DNA of 64,000 nt, from contig CANRBX010000003.1 in assembly GCA_947628955.1 (NCBI GenBank), positions 1 to 64,000 of the forward strand, given 5' to 3'. Below are positions 38,655 to 47,681 of the stretch, one piece after another. Source of the stretch: an uncultured Lachnospiraceae bacterium. Lineage in GTDB: Bacteria; Bacillota; Clostridia; Lachnospirales; Lachnospiraceae. The position numbers and the translations under genes are program-made. Under the pieces are notes generated by a model. It ran no database searches and was not told the DNA's origin. It was given only the letters and a program-made list of their open reading frames with translations. Position 1 is the first letter of the stretch, and each line of letters starts with the position of its first letter.

Positions 38655-39800
38655 ATGCCTTACGACTTTTTTGTAAAGAGTGATATTGTATTCGGATGCG
38701 GCGCGATCAAAAGACTGCCGGATATCCTGAAGGAGTACAATGCGAAAAAGGTCATGCTTGTATACGACGGCGGCGTGAAGGCGGCCGGGATCGCGGACAT
38801 CGTGCTCGCCGAGATGAAAAAGGCCGGCGTGGAGATCGTCATTTTTGACGGCGTGATCCCGAACCCGACGAACGAGGTGGTAGAGACTGCCGCGAAGATC
38901 GCGCAGGACGAGAAGGTAGACGTGTTCGTGGCGGCGGGCGGCGGCAGCAGCATCGACCTGACAAAGGCAGTCAACGTGCTGATGACGAATCCGGGCCCGA
39001 TCGGACAGTACGGCGGCATGAATCTGGTGAAAAATCCGCTTCTGCCCCTGATCGCCATTCCGACGACGGCGGGAACCTCGAGCGAGATCACGAATGTCAG
39101 CGCGCTTATCGACACCGAGAAAGTCATCAAATATGTGGTGATCGATAACAAGATCGTCGCTTCCAAGGTGATCGCAGACCCGGATTTCACGAAGACGATG
39201 CCGGTGTCTGTGACGGCCGCGACCGGCATGGATGCGATCACGCACGCGGTGGAGAGCTATATTTCCAACATGGCGACGCCGCTGACGGAGTACAATTCGC
39301 TGGCCGGACTGAAGATCCTGCACGAATATCTGCCGAGGGCCGTGAAGGACGGCTCCGACATGGAAGCGAGAGAGAAGATGATGCTCGGCTGCATCATTAC
39401 CGGATTCGGATTCTCGAATGCAAACCTTGGGCTGGTGCATGCGATCGCGCATACGCTGAGCGCGCACTTCCAGCTGGCGCACGGCATGGCAAACGCAACG
39501 GTTCTGCCGTATGTGATCGCGTTTAACGCAGAGTCCTGCCCGGAGAAAATGGTCGATATGGCGAAGACGATCGGCCTGCCGGTAAGCGGAAGCCTGGATG
39601 AGGACAAGTATCTGCTTTCGAAAGAGCTTCTGAGGCTGACGAAGGAGCTCGGCATCCGCACCCTGTCACAGCAGGGGATCAGGGAGAGCGACCTGGAAAT
39701 GCTTGCGGACGATGTGCTGCATGAGCCGGTGCTCGGCTTCAACCCGCGCCAGGGCGTGACGAAGGCGGACGTGCTGGAGATCCTGCACAAAGCATTCTGA
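38655..39800 (+). CDS. Iron-containing alcohol dehydrogenase
   Basis: GGGSSIDLTKAV, HAVESYISNMATPLTEYNSL, HAIAHTLSAHFQLAHG. Confidence 0.94.
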   Translation: MPYDFFVKSDIVFGCGAIKRLPDILKEYNAKKVMLVYDGGVKAAGIADIVLAEMKKAGVEIVIFDGVIPNPTNEVVETAAKIAQDEKVDVFVAAGGGSSIDLTKAVNVLMTNPGPIGQYGGMNLVKNPLLPLIAIPTTAGTSSEITNVSALIDTEKVIKYVVIDNKIVASKVIADPDFTKTMPVSVTAATGMDAITHAVESYISNMATPLTEYNSLAGLKILHEYLPRAVKDGSDMEAREKMMLGCIITGFGFSNANLGLVHAIAHTLSAHFQLAHGMANATVLPYVIAFNAESCPEKMVDMAKTIGLPVSGSLDEDKYLLSKELLRLTKELGIRTLSQQGIRESDLEMLADDVLHEPVLGFNPRQGVTKADVLEILHKAF

Positions 39801-39801
39801 G

Positions 39802-40002
39802 TGATAAAGCCCAGTCTCCATGCGGCCTGCGCGGCAAACGAAGTTTACCGGTGCAAGTCCGCATGAGAGACGCTAACAGATATGAGCAAAAAAGCGGATG
39901 CGAGCGAAAGAGAGCAGGAGCGATTTGCGAATATCTGGGGGAGTGCGGGAGCACGGAGCGATCCGAAGGGCTTTATCATAAGAATAAGTCCGCATGAGAC
40001 AT
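39802..40002 (+). ncRNA. Candidate structured leader RNA upstream of MFS gene
   Basis: 11-bp perfect closing stem TGATAAAGCCC/GGGCTTTATCA; internal stems GTCTCCATGCGG/CCGCATGAGAGAC, CAGATAT/ATATCTG, GTGCgggaGCAC, CGGagcgatCCG; repeated AAGTCCGCATGAGA. Confidence 0.55.
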
Positions 40003-40040
40003 AAGTCTTAGAAGAAAGTGAAAACGGAGGGAACCGGAAC

Positions 40041-41198
40041 ATGGATACTGGGAAAAAAATACGCGTGATTATTTCGATTGTCGCCATCTCATTTCTTCAG
40101 GGGCTGCAGTACTCTGTCTCCCCGGTGCTGGGACAGATTCAGGAGCATTTTTCAGGCGTCAGCGTGAGTCTTGTGCAGATGCTGATCACGGGGCCTGCGC
40201 TTCTGGCGATGGTGATCGCGCTGATCTCGGGCGCGCTTGTGGTGAAGATTACCAAGAAGCAGCTGCTGATCTTCGGAAGCTTTGTGGCCGGGATCACAGG
40301 TTTCATTCCGCTTCTGGCGGACAATTTCATGCTGCTGTTCGTGTGCCGCATCCTGTACGGGATCGGGCTCGGACTGGCGACAGCGCTGAATACGGCAGTC
40401 GTGGCAGAATTTTTTGAGGGTGACGAGCGGACATCCGCGATGGGCATCCAGGCAGCCAGTGTGGGAGCAGGTATGGTGGCGGCCACGACTCTTGCGGGAA
40501 TTCTGGGGAAGAACGGCTTTACGTGGGCGTATGCGACGCACACGATCGGCTTTATCTCCATGATCCTGATCGCGCTGATGCTGCCCGAGACCGGCACGGC
40601 AAAGGTGACCAGCACGGAAAAGATCCGTCTGAACGCGGATGTGTTCAAGGTGTCGTTTCTCGGCATGCTGGAGTTTCTGTTCCTGATCAGTTTCACGACG
40701 AACATTGCGATGCACATCAGCGGGAGCCTGGCAGGGGACACCGGCGTGTCGGGCAATCTGACCGGAATTTTTTCCGGATCGCAGATCGTGATGGGCCTGA
40801 TCCTCGGGGCGGTGTCAAAGATCACGGGTAAGTACACGCTTCCGGCGGCGATGACCAGCTTTGTGCTGGGCGCCGTCCTGCTGGTGCTGTTTCCGGGGAA
40901 CTTCGCGATGCTGGCGGTTGGAGCCGTTCTCTGCGGCTTCTCCCAGGGAATGTTCATCCCGACAGCGATGGTGGCCGTCTCAAATGCGGTCAGGCCGGTC
41001 GCGACGGCGATGGCGTCAGCCTGCTTTACGTGCTTCATGTGCGCAGGCCAGCTGATCTCGCCGACCGTGCTGAACGGTGTGTCCGGCGCGCTGTTCGGGG
41101 ACACCTCGACAACGCACGTATACATCATCGCGGCAGTCGGCATGGCGCTCTCAGCGGTGCTGGCGGTGATCATAACAAATACAATAAAAGAGCGGTAA
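40041..41198 (+). CDS. MFS transporter
   Basis: 12-TM MFS pattern, RILYGIGLGLATALNTAVV. Confidence 0.92.
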   Translation: MDTGKKIRVIISIVAISFLQGLQYSVSPVLGQIQEHFSGVSVSLVQMLITGPALLAMVIALISGALVVKITKKQLLIFGSFVAGITGFIPLLADNFMLLFVCRILYGIGLGLATALNTAVVAEFFEGDERTSAMGIQAASVGAGMVAATTLAGILGKNGFTWAYATHTIGFISMILIALMLPETGTAKVTSTEKIRLNADVFKVSFLGMLEFLFLISFTTNIAMHISGSLAGDTGVSGNLTGIFSGSQIVMGLILGAVSKITGKYTLPAAMTSFVLGAVLLVLFPGNFAMLAVGAVLCGFSQGMFIPTAMVAVSNAVRPVATAMASACFTCFMCAGQLISPTVLNGVSGALFGDTSTTHVYIIAAVGMALSAVLAVIITNTIKER

Positions 41199-41460
41199 AT
41201 TTCCGGGATCACGGGGAATGTCCGGGGAAGGCGTAAATTTGCAGATCACGGCGGATGCGTAAGGAAAACGATAGTTTCCGGCATCATAGCGGATACGCGA
41301 GGGAAATGGCATATTTCGGACATTGCGGCGAATGCTCGTGAGAAGCGGTAAATTTCCGGATTACGGCGAACGCTTGGGAAAACGATAATTTCCGGTATTA
41401 CGGCAGGTGCCTGAGGGAAATGGCATATTTCTGACATCATGGTGAATGTCCGGGGAAGGT
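41192..41460. repeat. Diverged tandem repeat, 7 x about 38 bp, with 114-bp higher-order period
   Basis: Unit starts 41192, 41231, 41269, 41308, 41345, 41383, 41422; triplets U2-U4 and U5-U7 match at 114 bp offset; begins at the MFS stop codon. Confidence 0.88.
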
Positions 41461-41637
41461 GGATCCCCGGAGAAGTACGGCGGAGTTCAGGATCCGGAAA
41501 AAAGAGACAGATAAGGATAAGGAAAGAGTTTTGAAATAGAAATGTTCCATTCGGCGCATACAGGGCGGCCGGGGGATACAAAAGGGCGAAGACGAAAAGC
41601 AACGAAAACGAAGAGTAAAAATGGAGGAAATGATCAG

Positions 41638-42693
41638 ATGAAGAAGAAAATGGCATTATGTACGCCGATCCCTGAGAAATTTATGGCGTATATCAACGAG
41701 CAGTGCGATGTTACGATCTGCGGCGAGCTGAAGCATGGAAAAGGAAACGTCACAGAGGAAATGACGAGAGAAGAGTGCATGGGCAATGAGCTGGTCGTGC
41801 TTGGCGACGAGTATGCGGGCGCGGACACGATCAAGGCATGGGCAGATTCCGGCATGAAGTTCATGGGCGTTGCGAAGGGAACGCCGGCGACGGTGGATTA
41901 CGACGCGATCGCAGCTGCAGGGCTTGAGCTGTCCTACACGCCGGGCAGAAACCGCGTGGCCGTGGCAGAGTTCAACATGGGCCTGATGATCGCTGCGGCG
42001 AGACACCTGACGCTGAGTGCAACGGGCCTCTCTAAGGGCGAGCATGTCGGTCCGGCCAAGGACGACATCTATGATGTACCGGATATCAAGAACGTGACAT
42101 TTGGACCGCTCGATGAGAAACATCCGTTTACGGATTATGGCATCGGCTTTGAGCTGTACGGCAAGAAGCTCGGCATCGCAGGCTACGGCGCGATCGGCCG
42201 CGAGGTGGCTGTCCGCGCGATGGCGTTTGGCATGGAGATCCTGGCTTACGATCCGTACATGCCGGCTGAGAGGATTGAGAAGGACGGCGCGAAGGCAGTC
42301 GATCTCGACACGATGCTGAGCGAGAGCGACATCGTGAGCATCCATCTTCCGGTTCTCCCGTCCACGAAGGGCATGGTGAACAAGGACTGGTTCTCAAAGA
42401 TGAAGCCGACTGCATATGTGATCAACACGGCGAGAGCAGCCGTTATCGACCAGAAGGATTTCGTGGAAGCACTGCAGAACAAGGTGATCGCGGGCGCTGC
42501 GATCGATGTGTACTGGGAAGAGCCGGTGCCGGCGAACCATCCGCTGCTGAAGATGAGAAACGTCGTGTGCACGCCGCATATGGCCGGCCTCACAACCGAC
42601 GTCGACAGCTGGTCCGGCACAATGATGGGCGAGGAAGTAACCGCTTATCTGAAGGGCGAGCCGAGAAAGTACCTGTGGAAGGTCAGAAAATAA
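41638..42693 (+). CDS. D-isomer specific 2-hydroxyacid dehydrogenase family protein
   Basis: LGIAGYGAIGREVAVRAMAFGM, INTARAAVIDQKDFVEAL, DVYWEEPVP. Confidence 0.92.
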   Translation: MKKKMALCTPIPEKFMAYINEQCDVTICGELKHGKGNVTEEMTREECMGNELVVLGDEYAGADTIKAWADSGMKFMGVAKGTPATVDYDAIAAAGLELSYTPGRNRVAVAEFNMGLMIAAARHLTLSATGLSKGEHVGPAKDDIYDVPDIKNVTFGPLDEKHPFTDYGIGFELYGKKLGIAGYGAIGREVAVRAMAFGMEILAYDPYMPAERIEKDGAKAVDLDTMLSESDIVSIHLPVLPSTKGMVNKDWFSKMKPTAYVINTARAAVIDQKDFVEALQNKVIAGAAIDVYWEEPVPANHPLLKMRNVVCTPHMAGLTTDVDSWSGTMMGEEVTAYLKGEPRKYLWKVRK

Positions 42694-42729
42694 GAGACAG
42701 ATGTCCTGAGACGGCATGTGTTAAGATTC

Positions 42730-42777
42730 ATGGCAGCGGAAAGCCTGTACAGCGGACTTTTCGCTGCCATAGTTTTT
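42730..42777 (+). terminator. Rho-independent terminator
   Basis: ATGGCAGCG...CGCTGCCAT then GTTTTT. Confidence 0.85.
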
Positions 42778-43076
42778 ACAGTCATATTTTGATCATACTG
42801 GAGCCTATGGCTTTTGCGGCAGATTAAACAAAATGGAATCCGGGGCAGTATTTGGAGAATGGTGCGACAGATGTCAGAGCAGATTTTCTTTATTGACATG
42901 ACAGGGAATGCGTTATAAAAAGAAGTCAGGGAGAACCGAAAATGAAACTGGCAATAAAAGCAGAAAAAGCAGGATGATGGCAGAGGAAAAGCAAATGGAT
43001 TTTTATGCAGATGCGTCCGGATGGATATGCATAGTGGGCGGATCTGCAAAGAGGATACAAGGAAGGACAGACGGAC

Positions 43077-44429
43077 ATGGCAAAAAACGATATGACAAGC
43101 GGAAGGATCTGGGAGCAGATTGTGAGATTTGCCCTGCCGATCATGGGAGGCATTTTTCTGCAGATGCTTTACAGCACGGTGGATGGGATTGTGGTCGGCA
43201 ATTTTGTAAGCGAGGCCGCGCTTGGCGCCGTGAACACGGCGGGAACCTTCGGAAACCTGCTGCTTGCGGTTGCGAACGGCCTTTCGGGCGGCGGAAGTGT
43301 ATACATTGCGCAGCTGTACGGGGCGCGGGAGCGCCGGCAGATGAAATGCGCCGTGTCAACCATGCTGCTTCTGATGATCGGGCTTGGCCTTGCATTTACA
43401 GCGGCGGGGGAGCTGGCAGCGGGCGGGGTGCTGACACACATTCTCGCCGTCCCGGAGGATGCGTACGGTTACGCCCTTTTCTATCTGCGCGTGTTTCTCA
43501 TGGGGCTGACGTTTCAGTTTCTCTACAATACATTTGCGGCAATTCTGCGTGCGGTCGGGGACTCTGCGGCTACCATGCTGTTTTTGATTCTCTCGTCTGT
43601 GGTGAATATTGTGCTGGATCTCGTTTTCGTAGCGGTGTTTCACTGGGGCGTTGCGGGCGCCGCGGCCGCGACCGTGATTGCGCAGGCGCTCTCCGTGCTG
43701 GCCTGCATGCTTTATATCCGAAAAAAACAGCCTCTGCTCACCGTGCCGCAGGGCGAGTGGCTGTTTGACCGTTCGATCTGCGTCGTTCTATTGAAGACAG
43801 GACTTCCGATGTCGTTTCAGAATGTGATTTCGAACATGGGAACACTTTCGATCCAGAGGCTGACGAACCGTTACGGTTCGACATTCATGGCCGGAGTCGC
43901 GGCGGCGGGCAAATTTGACATGTACGCATCGGTGCCGATCATGAGTTTTTCACAGGCAGTGTTCGTGTTTACAGGGCAGAACGTCGGGGCCGGCGATTAT
44001 GGAAGAGTGCGCCGCGGCTGTCTGTGCGGACTGGCAATGTCGTTTGCGGGGGCCATTGTCATGGGAACGTGTTTCTGGTTCCTCGGGGAAGGATTTGTCC
44101 GCATGTTCGGATGCGAGGGCGCGGCCGTGGAGGCGGGCACACAGTACCTGCATTTCCTGGCATTTGCCCTGCTGTTTGCGCCGGCTCTTTTCGTCACGCG
44201 CAGCATGATGCAGGGCGCCGGCGATGTGTTTGCGCCGACCGTCATCACATTTATAGCGCTGGGGCTGCGCGTGTTTTCCGCGTATGCGATGGCGGCGACT
44301 TCGATCGGACAGAGGGCTGTCTGGTATTCGATCGGCGTCGATTTCTCAAGCTGTTCGATCATGCTCGTTTCCTGGCTGATGACGGGCCGCTGGAAACGGA
44401 AAGCTCTTGTGAAAAAAGAGGCGTCATAA
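43077..44429 (+). CDS. MATE family efflux transporter
   Basis: MATE motifs, 12 TM; IWEQIVRFALPIMGGIFLQMLYSTVDGIVVGNFV. Confidence 0.93.
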   Translation: MAKNDMTSGRIWEQIVRFALPIMGGIFLQMLYSTVDGIVVGNFVSEAALGAVNTAGTFGNLLLAVANGLSGGGSVYIAQLYGARERRQMKCAVSTMLLLMIGLGLAFTAAGELAAGGVLTHILAVPEDAYGYALFYLRVFLMGLTFQFLYNTFAAILRAVGDSAATMLFLILSSVVNIVLDLVFVAVFHWGVAGAAAATVIAQALSVLACMLYIRKKQPLLTVPQGEWLFDRSICVVLLKTGLPMSFQNVISNMGTLSIQRLTNRYGSTFMAGVAAAGKFDMYASVPIMSFSQAVFVFTGQNVGAGDYGRVRRGCLCGLAMSFAGAIVMGTCFWFLGEGFVRMFGCEGAAVEAGTQYLHFLAFALLFAPALFVTRSMMQGAGDVFAPTVITFIALGLRVFSAYAMAATSIGQRAVWYSIGVDFSSCSIMLVSWLMTGRWKRKALVKKEAS

Positions 44430-44489
44430 TGTGAAAAATGGCTACTTGCTCATGTTTAGCGGGACCCATAATACGAAAGGAGAGACACG

Positions 44490-45467
44490 ATGAAAATTTC
44501 AGCCTTTTACGAAAACATTTTAGAAGGCGCCGGGAACGACGGCCTGGAGATCAGAACGGCCCTGGCCGGCCTGAAACAGGAGGGCATGGAAAAGGTTTAC
44601 ATTTCTTATGACACTCTGAAAAACGACGCAGAGGAAAAGATTGTGAAGATACTGCGGGAGCTGGGCCTGGGCGTGGAAGGAATCTACGGATTTTTCAGAT
44701 TTGAGCAGTTCCCGACGGATGACAGCTACCGGGGCATGATCGACCTTGCCGTGAAATTGAATGCCGGGAATGTGCTGCTGGTGCCCGGCCTTATCGCGGA
44801 GGATGCCCAGGAGAAGCGCGCACAGCTTCTGGAAAATATGTGGACAGGCCTGAGAAATGCGGTTCAATATGGGAAAAAACAGGGAATCGCCGTCTCGATT
44901 GAAGACTTTGACGGGCTTGACGCGCCATACTGCAGCATAAAGGGTACAGCAGAATTCCTGGACAATGTGCAGGGATTGCAGCTCAGCTTTGATACGGGAA
45001 ATTTTGTGATGTATCATGAGGACGAGCTGGAAGCTCTCGAATTGTTTAAAGATAAAATCTGTACCGTTCACATGAAGGATCGGTGCCGTGAGAACGACCT
45101 TGTCAGAAAAACGAACCTGTCCTGTGGACGAAACCGCAAAGCGACCGAACCCCCTGCAGTGTCCGATTTTGTGCAGCCTGACGGGGCAGGTGGGACTCAA
45201 TCGTGCAGCGAAAAAGAGTCTCCGTTTACGGTATGCGCGGACAGTAAAAAGGAACTTCCGTTTACGATATGTGCGGACGGTGAAAAAGTATGTACCGTTC
45301 CGGTCGGGAGCGGATTTATACATATGAAAGAAATCCTGACAAGGCTAAAAAAACAGGGGTATGACGGCGGGCTGATTGCAGAACTGTACGGACATCCGGC
45401 GGAAAATATGTATCATGGGATCAGGGATTCAGTGAGATGGCTCGGAGAGACATGGGCCGCAGTCTGA
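44490..45467 (+). CDS. Sugar phosphate isomerase/epimerase (TIM barrel) with repetitive insert
   Basis: SIEDFDG, LSFDTGNF, HMKDR, GGLIAELYG. Confidence 0.85.
   Translation: MKISAFYENILEGAGNDGLEIRTALAGLKQEGMEKVYISYDTLKNDAEEKIVKILRELGLGVEGIYGFFRFEQFPTDDSYRGMIDLAVKLNAGNVLLVPGLIAEDAQEKRAQLLENMWTGLRNAVQYGKKQGIAVSIEDFDGLDAPYCSIKGTAEFLDNVQGLQLSFDTGNFVMYHEDELEALELFKDKICTVHMKDRCRENDLVRKTNLSCGRNRKATEPPAVSDFVQPDGAGGTQSCSEKESPFTVCADSKKELPFTICADGEKVCTVPVGSGFIHMKEILTRLKKQGYDGGLIAELYGHPAENMYHGIRDSVRWLGETWAAV
45205..45310 (+). repeat. In-frame about 36-bp repeat in TIM-barrel insert
   Basis: KESPFTVCADSK / KELPFTICADGE / KVCTVPVGSG. Confidence 0.75.
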
Positions 45468-45694
45468 AAGAAGATCTGAGTGTGTGAAAGAAAGTCTGTA
45501 AATTCAGATCTTCTATGATAATTGCTGGGGCTGTAAGTTCATAGACTTCGCAGAGTCTGAGCTCTGAGCTCCGCTTTGGTTAGCGTTAAACGAGCGCTTC
45601 TGCTACTCAGCATCTCTCTTTTACTTTGCTCTCATGTTTGAGCAGAAAACTATTTGTTAAGCGAAGTGCATAATTTTTAATAAGTTTTGATTTT

Positions 45695-45747
45695 AGAGGG
45701 CATTCCCAAGGCCATTTGAAATGACTGGGAGGATGCCCTCTTTTTTT
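45695..45747 (+). terminator. Strong rho-independent terminator
   Basis: AGAGGGCAT...ATGCCCTC followed by TTTTTTT. Confidence 0.9.
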
Positions 45748-45929
45748 GCATGAATTTTGATTTTGCAAAAAGGCATGGAAGTTTATCTGCCTTGATAAAT
45801 ACCCGGATATTCCTGCCGAATCAGTTTATCGTACAATTCTTTTTCTTATATCTCCTTATTCTGAATTTATCCCATCACTTTTATGCAACATTTATATGCA
45901 GATTTGAGACGCAAAAAGACCCTGTTGGA

Positions 45930-46406
45930 GCCTAAAAAGTGGTCACACTTGGAATCTCCGCGCAATGCGGTGGGACTTTTCTGGCGGTGGATAACTTGCC
46001 ACGAAACGTGGCAGTCTGCCAAAAACCACAGAGCACAGGGATTGTAAGATTGAAATTCACAGATTCCGGAGACCGCAGACTCCTAAGACTGTAGACTCTG
46101 AAAACTATTGATTTTAGACAAACCCGGGAGGGGAAGCATGGGCCCGGAGGCAATGCTTCCCCGAACGGCGTCACAGCAGCGTTTTCATCCGGGCTGTCCT
46201 TGGGGACAGCCTGGAATGGCGAAGCTATGCCCTGCTGACGGAGCTTGGGCAAACTACGATGGCAAAGCAAGGTTCTGTCGGCAGTATCCAGGCAAACCAG
46301 AATGGCAAGACCTATATCCTGCTGGCAGCACATGGGCAAATCAGAATGATAATGCTGCAGGTTCTGCAGGCTTGAATTACGAGGCATACGGAAAGGGGCT
46401 GTTTGG
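45930..46406 (+). promoter_or_regulatory. Structured leader region upstream of loaP-like gene
   Basis: Hairpins TGCCACG-AAA-CGTGGCA (45997), GGGGAAGCAT/ATGCTTCCCC (46130-46162), GGCTGTCC-TTGG-GGACAGCC (46192-46211). Confidence 0.5.
46211..46372 (+). repeat. Tandem repeat about 44 bp x3.7 just upstream of loaP-like gene
   Basis: Units at 46211, 46255, 46298, 46342: cagaatggcaagacctatatcctgctggcagcacatgggcaaat. Confidence 0.85.
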
Positions 46407-47498
46407 ATGCTGCGCTGGTATATCATGCAGACTTATACCGGACAGGAGGAAAAGCTGGTGGAGATGGTTCGCCGTGTTGTCCCCCGGGAATTCTACGACG
46501 ACTGCTTCGTTATTTACCATGAGCAGCTCTGGAAGCGCCACCAGGAAAATCAGATCCATATCCGTAGGGTCTTCCCGGGGTATGTGTTCATCACATCCGG
46601 GGATCCGGAGGGGCTGTTCCTCTGCCTGAAAAAGGTTCCGGCCATGTCGAAGCTGCTGGCAGACGGGATACCGGCAGACAGCGGGCTTACATTCCTTCCG
46701 ATGTATCCGGATGAGGCCGCTTTTCTGGGCAGCCTTCTGGACGAGGACCACATCATCCGGCTGTCTTACGTGGCGACGGATGGGAAGGACCATGTCACAT
46801 ATATTTCCGGGCCATTGAAATCATGTGTTTCAGGACATTCAAAGATTGATAGTTCCGAACATCTGGATAAATGTCGCTTCGGGCCTTCAAAGGAAGTTCC
46901 TTCCAGTCCTTCGATTTCGGAAGCGGCCCTTTCTGAACAGTTAACACCAGACAGCAGAAATACTGCAAACCCACCGGTAAGTTACCGGTTCCGGAAGCGT
47001 TACGCAGTGATCAGGGTACTGCTTTCCGGGGAGGAAAAGGAGATCCGTTTGGGGATCATCCTGAATGATGACATCCGCAGGGAGCTTTCCTATGGGAAAG
47101 TTGAGGCGCCGATGAAAATGCCGGAAAAATACCGGGTGCCGGAAATGGCCAGGACTGGCGTGGCCTGTCCTGATGGAAACACAGGCCTTGATAACAGGGC
47201 TTTCCTAGTTGGAGCGGCTGGTACTGCCAGGACTGGCAATGAAAAGTCTTTGCCTGTCGGAACAGGATTTTCCCAGAAAGAAAGCCCGCAGGGGAGCTTG
47301 CAGGATACGTCGGAGGATACGATACGGTGCCTGCCAGAGTTTGTTCCGGGAGATGCTGTGACCGTATCGGAAGGGAGCCTTGCCGGACTTCCGGCAGTCG
47401 TCTGCAGGGTGGGAAAGCAGAAAGCAAGGATCAAAGTATATCTGTTTGGACGGAATCTGGAAATGGAGGTACCGCTCAGCAGTCTGAAGAAGGTTTAG
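46407..47498 (+). CDS. loaP: LoaP-like NusG-family antiterminator with long internal insertions
   Basis: WYIMQTYTGQEEKLVEMVRR NGN domain, RRVFPGYVFI, C-terminal KOW (FVPGDAVTVSEGSLAGLPAVV); heads glycan locus. Confidence 0.82.
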   Translation: MLRWYIMQTYTGQEEKLVEMVRRVVPREFYDDCFVIYHEQLWKRHQENQIHIRRVFPGYVFITSGDPEGLFLCLKKVPAMSKLLADGIPADSGLTFLPMYPDEAAFLGSLLDEDHIIRLSYVATDGKDHVTYISGPLKSCVSGHSKIDSSEHLDKCRFGPSKEVPSSPSISEAALSEQLTPDSRNTANPPVSYRFRKRYAVIRVLLSGEEKEIRLGIILNDDIRRELSYGKVEAPMKMPEKYRVPEMARTGVACPDGNTGLDNRAFLVGAAGTARTGNEKSLPVGTGFSQKESPQGSLQDTSEDTIRCLPEFVPGDAVTVSEGSLAGLPAVVCRVGKQKARIKVYLFGRNLEMEVPLSSLKKV

Positions 47499-47681
47499 GG
47501 AAGTGCGTTTCATGAACGGCTTCCCTTTTTATATATGGAGAGAGTATATGCTGTTTTCCCGAGCCGGGTTTCTCAGAGGGGGAAGACCTCTGAAACCGGA
47601 AATGAAATGGACGCAGGAAATCCGGGATAGATATACGATATACAGCCAGGCTGAAAACAAAACAGATACAGAGGAAAGGAC

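Noticed and set aside
39802-40002. Assigning the structured leader to a known riboswitch (cobalamin, ZTP, Moco, Mn)
   Set aside because: Diagnostic conserved motifs of these classes were not seen by eye; left as unclassified pending Rfam search.
41246-41656. 136-aa minus-strand repetitive ORF
   Set aside because: Reads through the 38-bp array; no RBS or conserved domain; open frame explained by the 114-bp (3x38) period. Kept only as a note in the repeat finding.
42908-43768. 286-aa plus ORF
   Set aside because: Alternative frame of the MATE gene; Cys/Gly/Arg-rich translation, no family features.
46108-46629. 173-aa plus ORF overlapping loaP start
   Set aside because: Out of frame with LoaP, composed mostly of the 44-bp repeat translated; no support as a gene.
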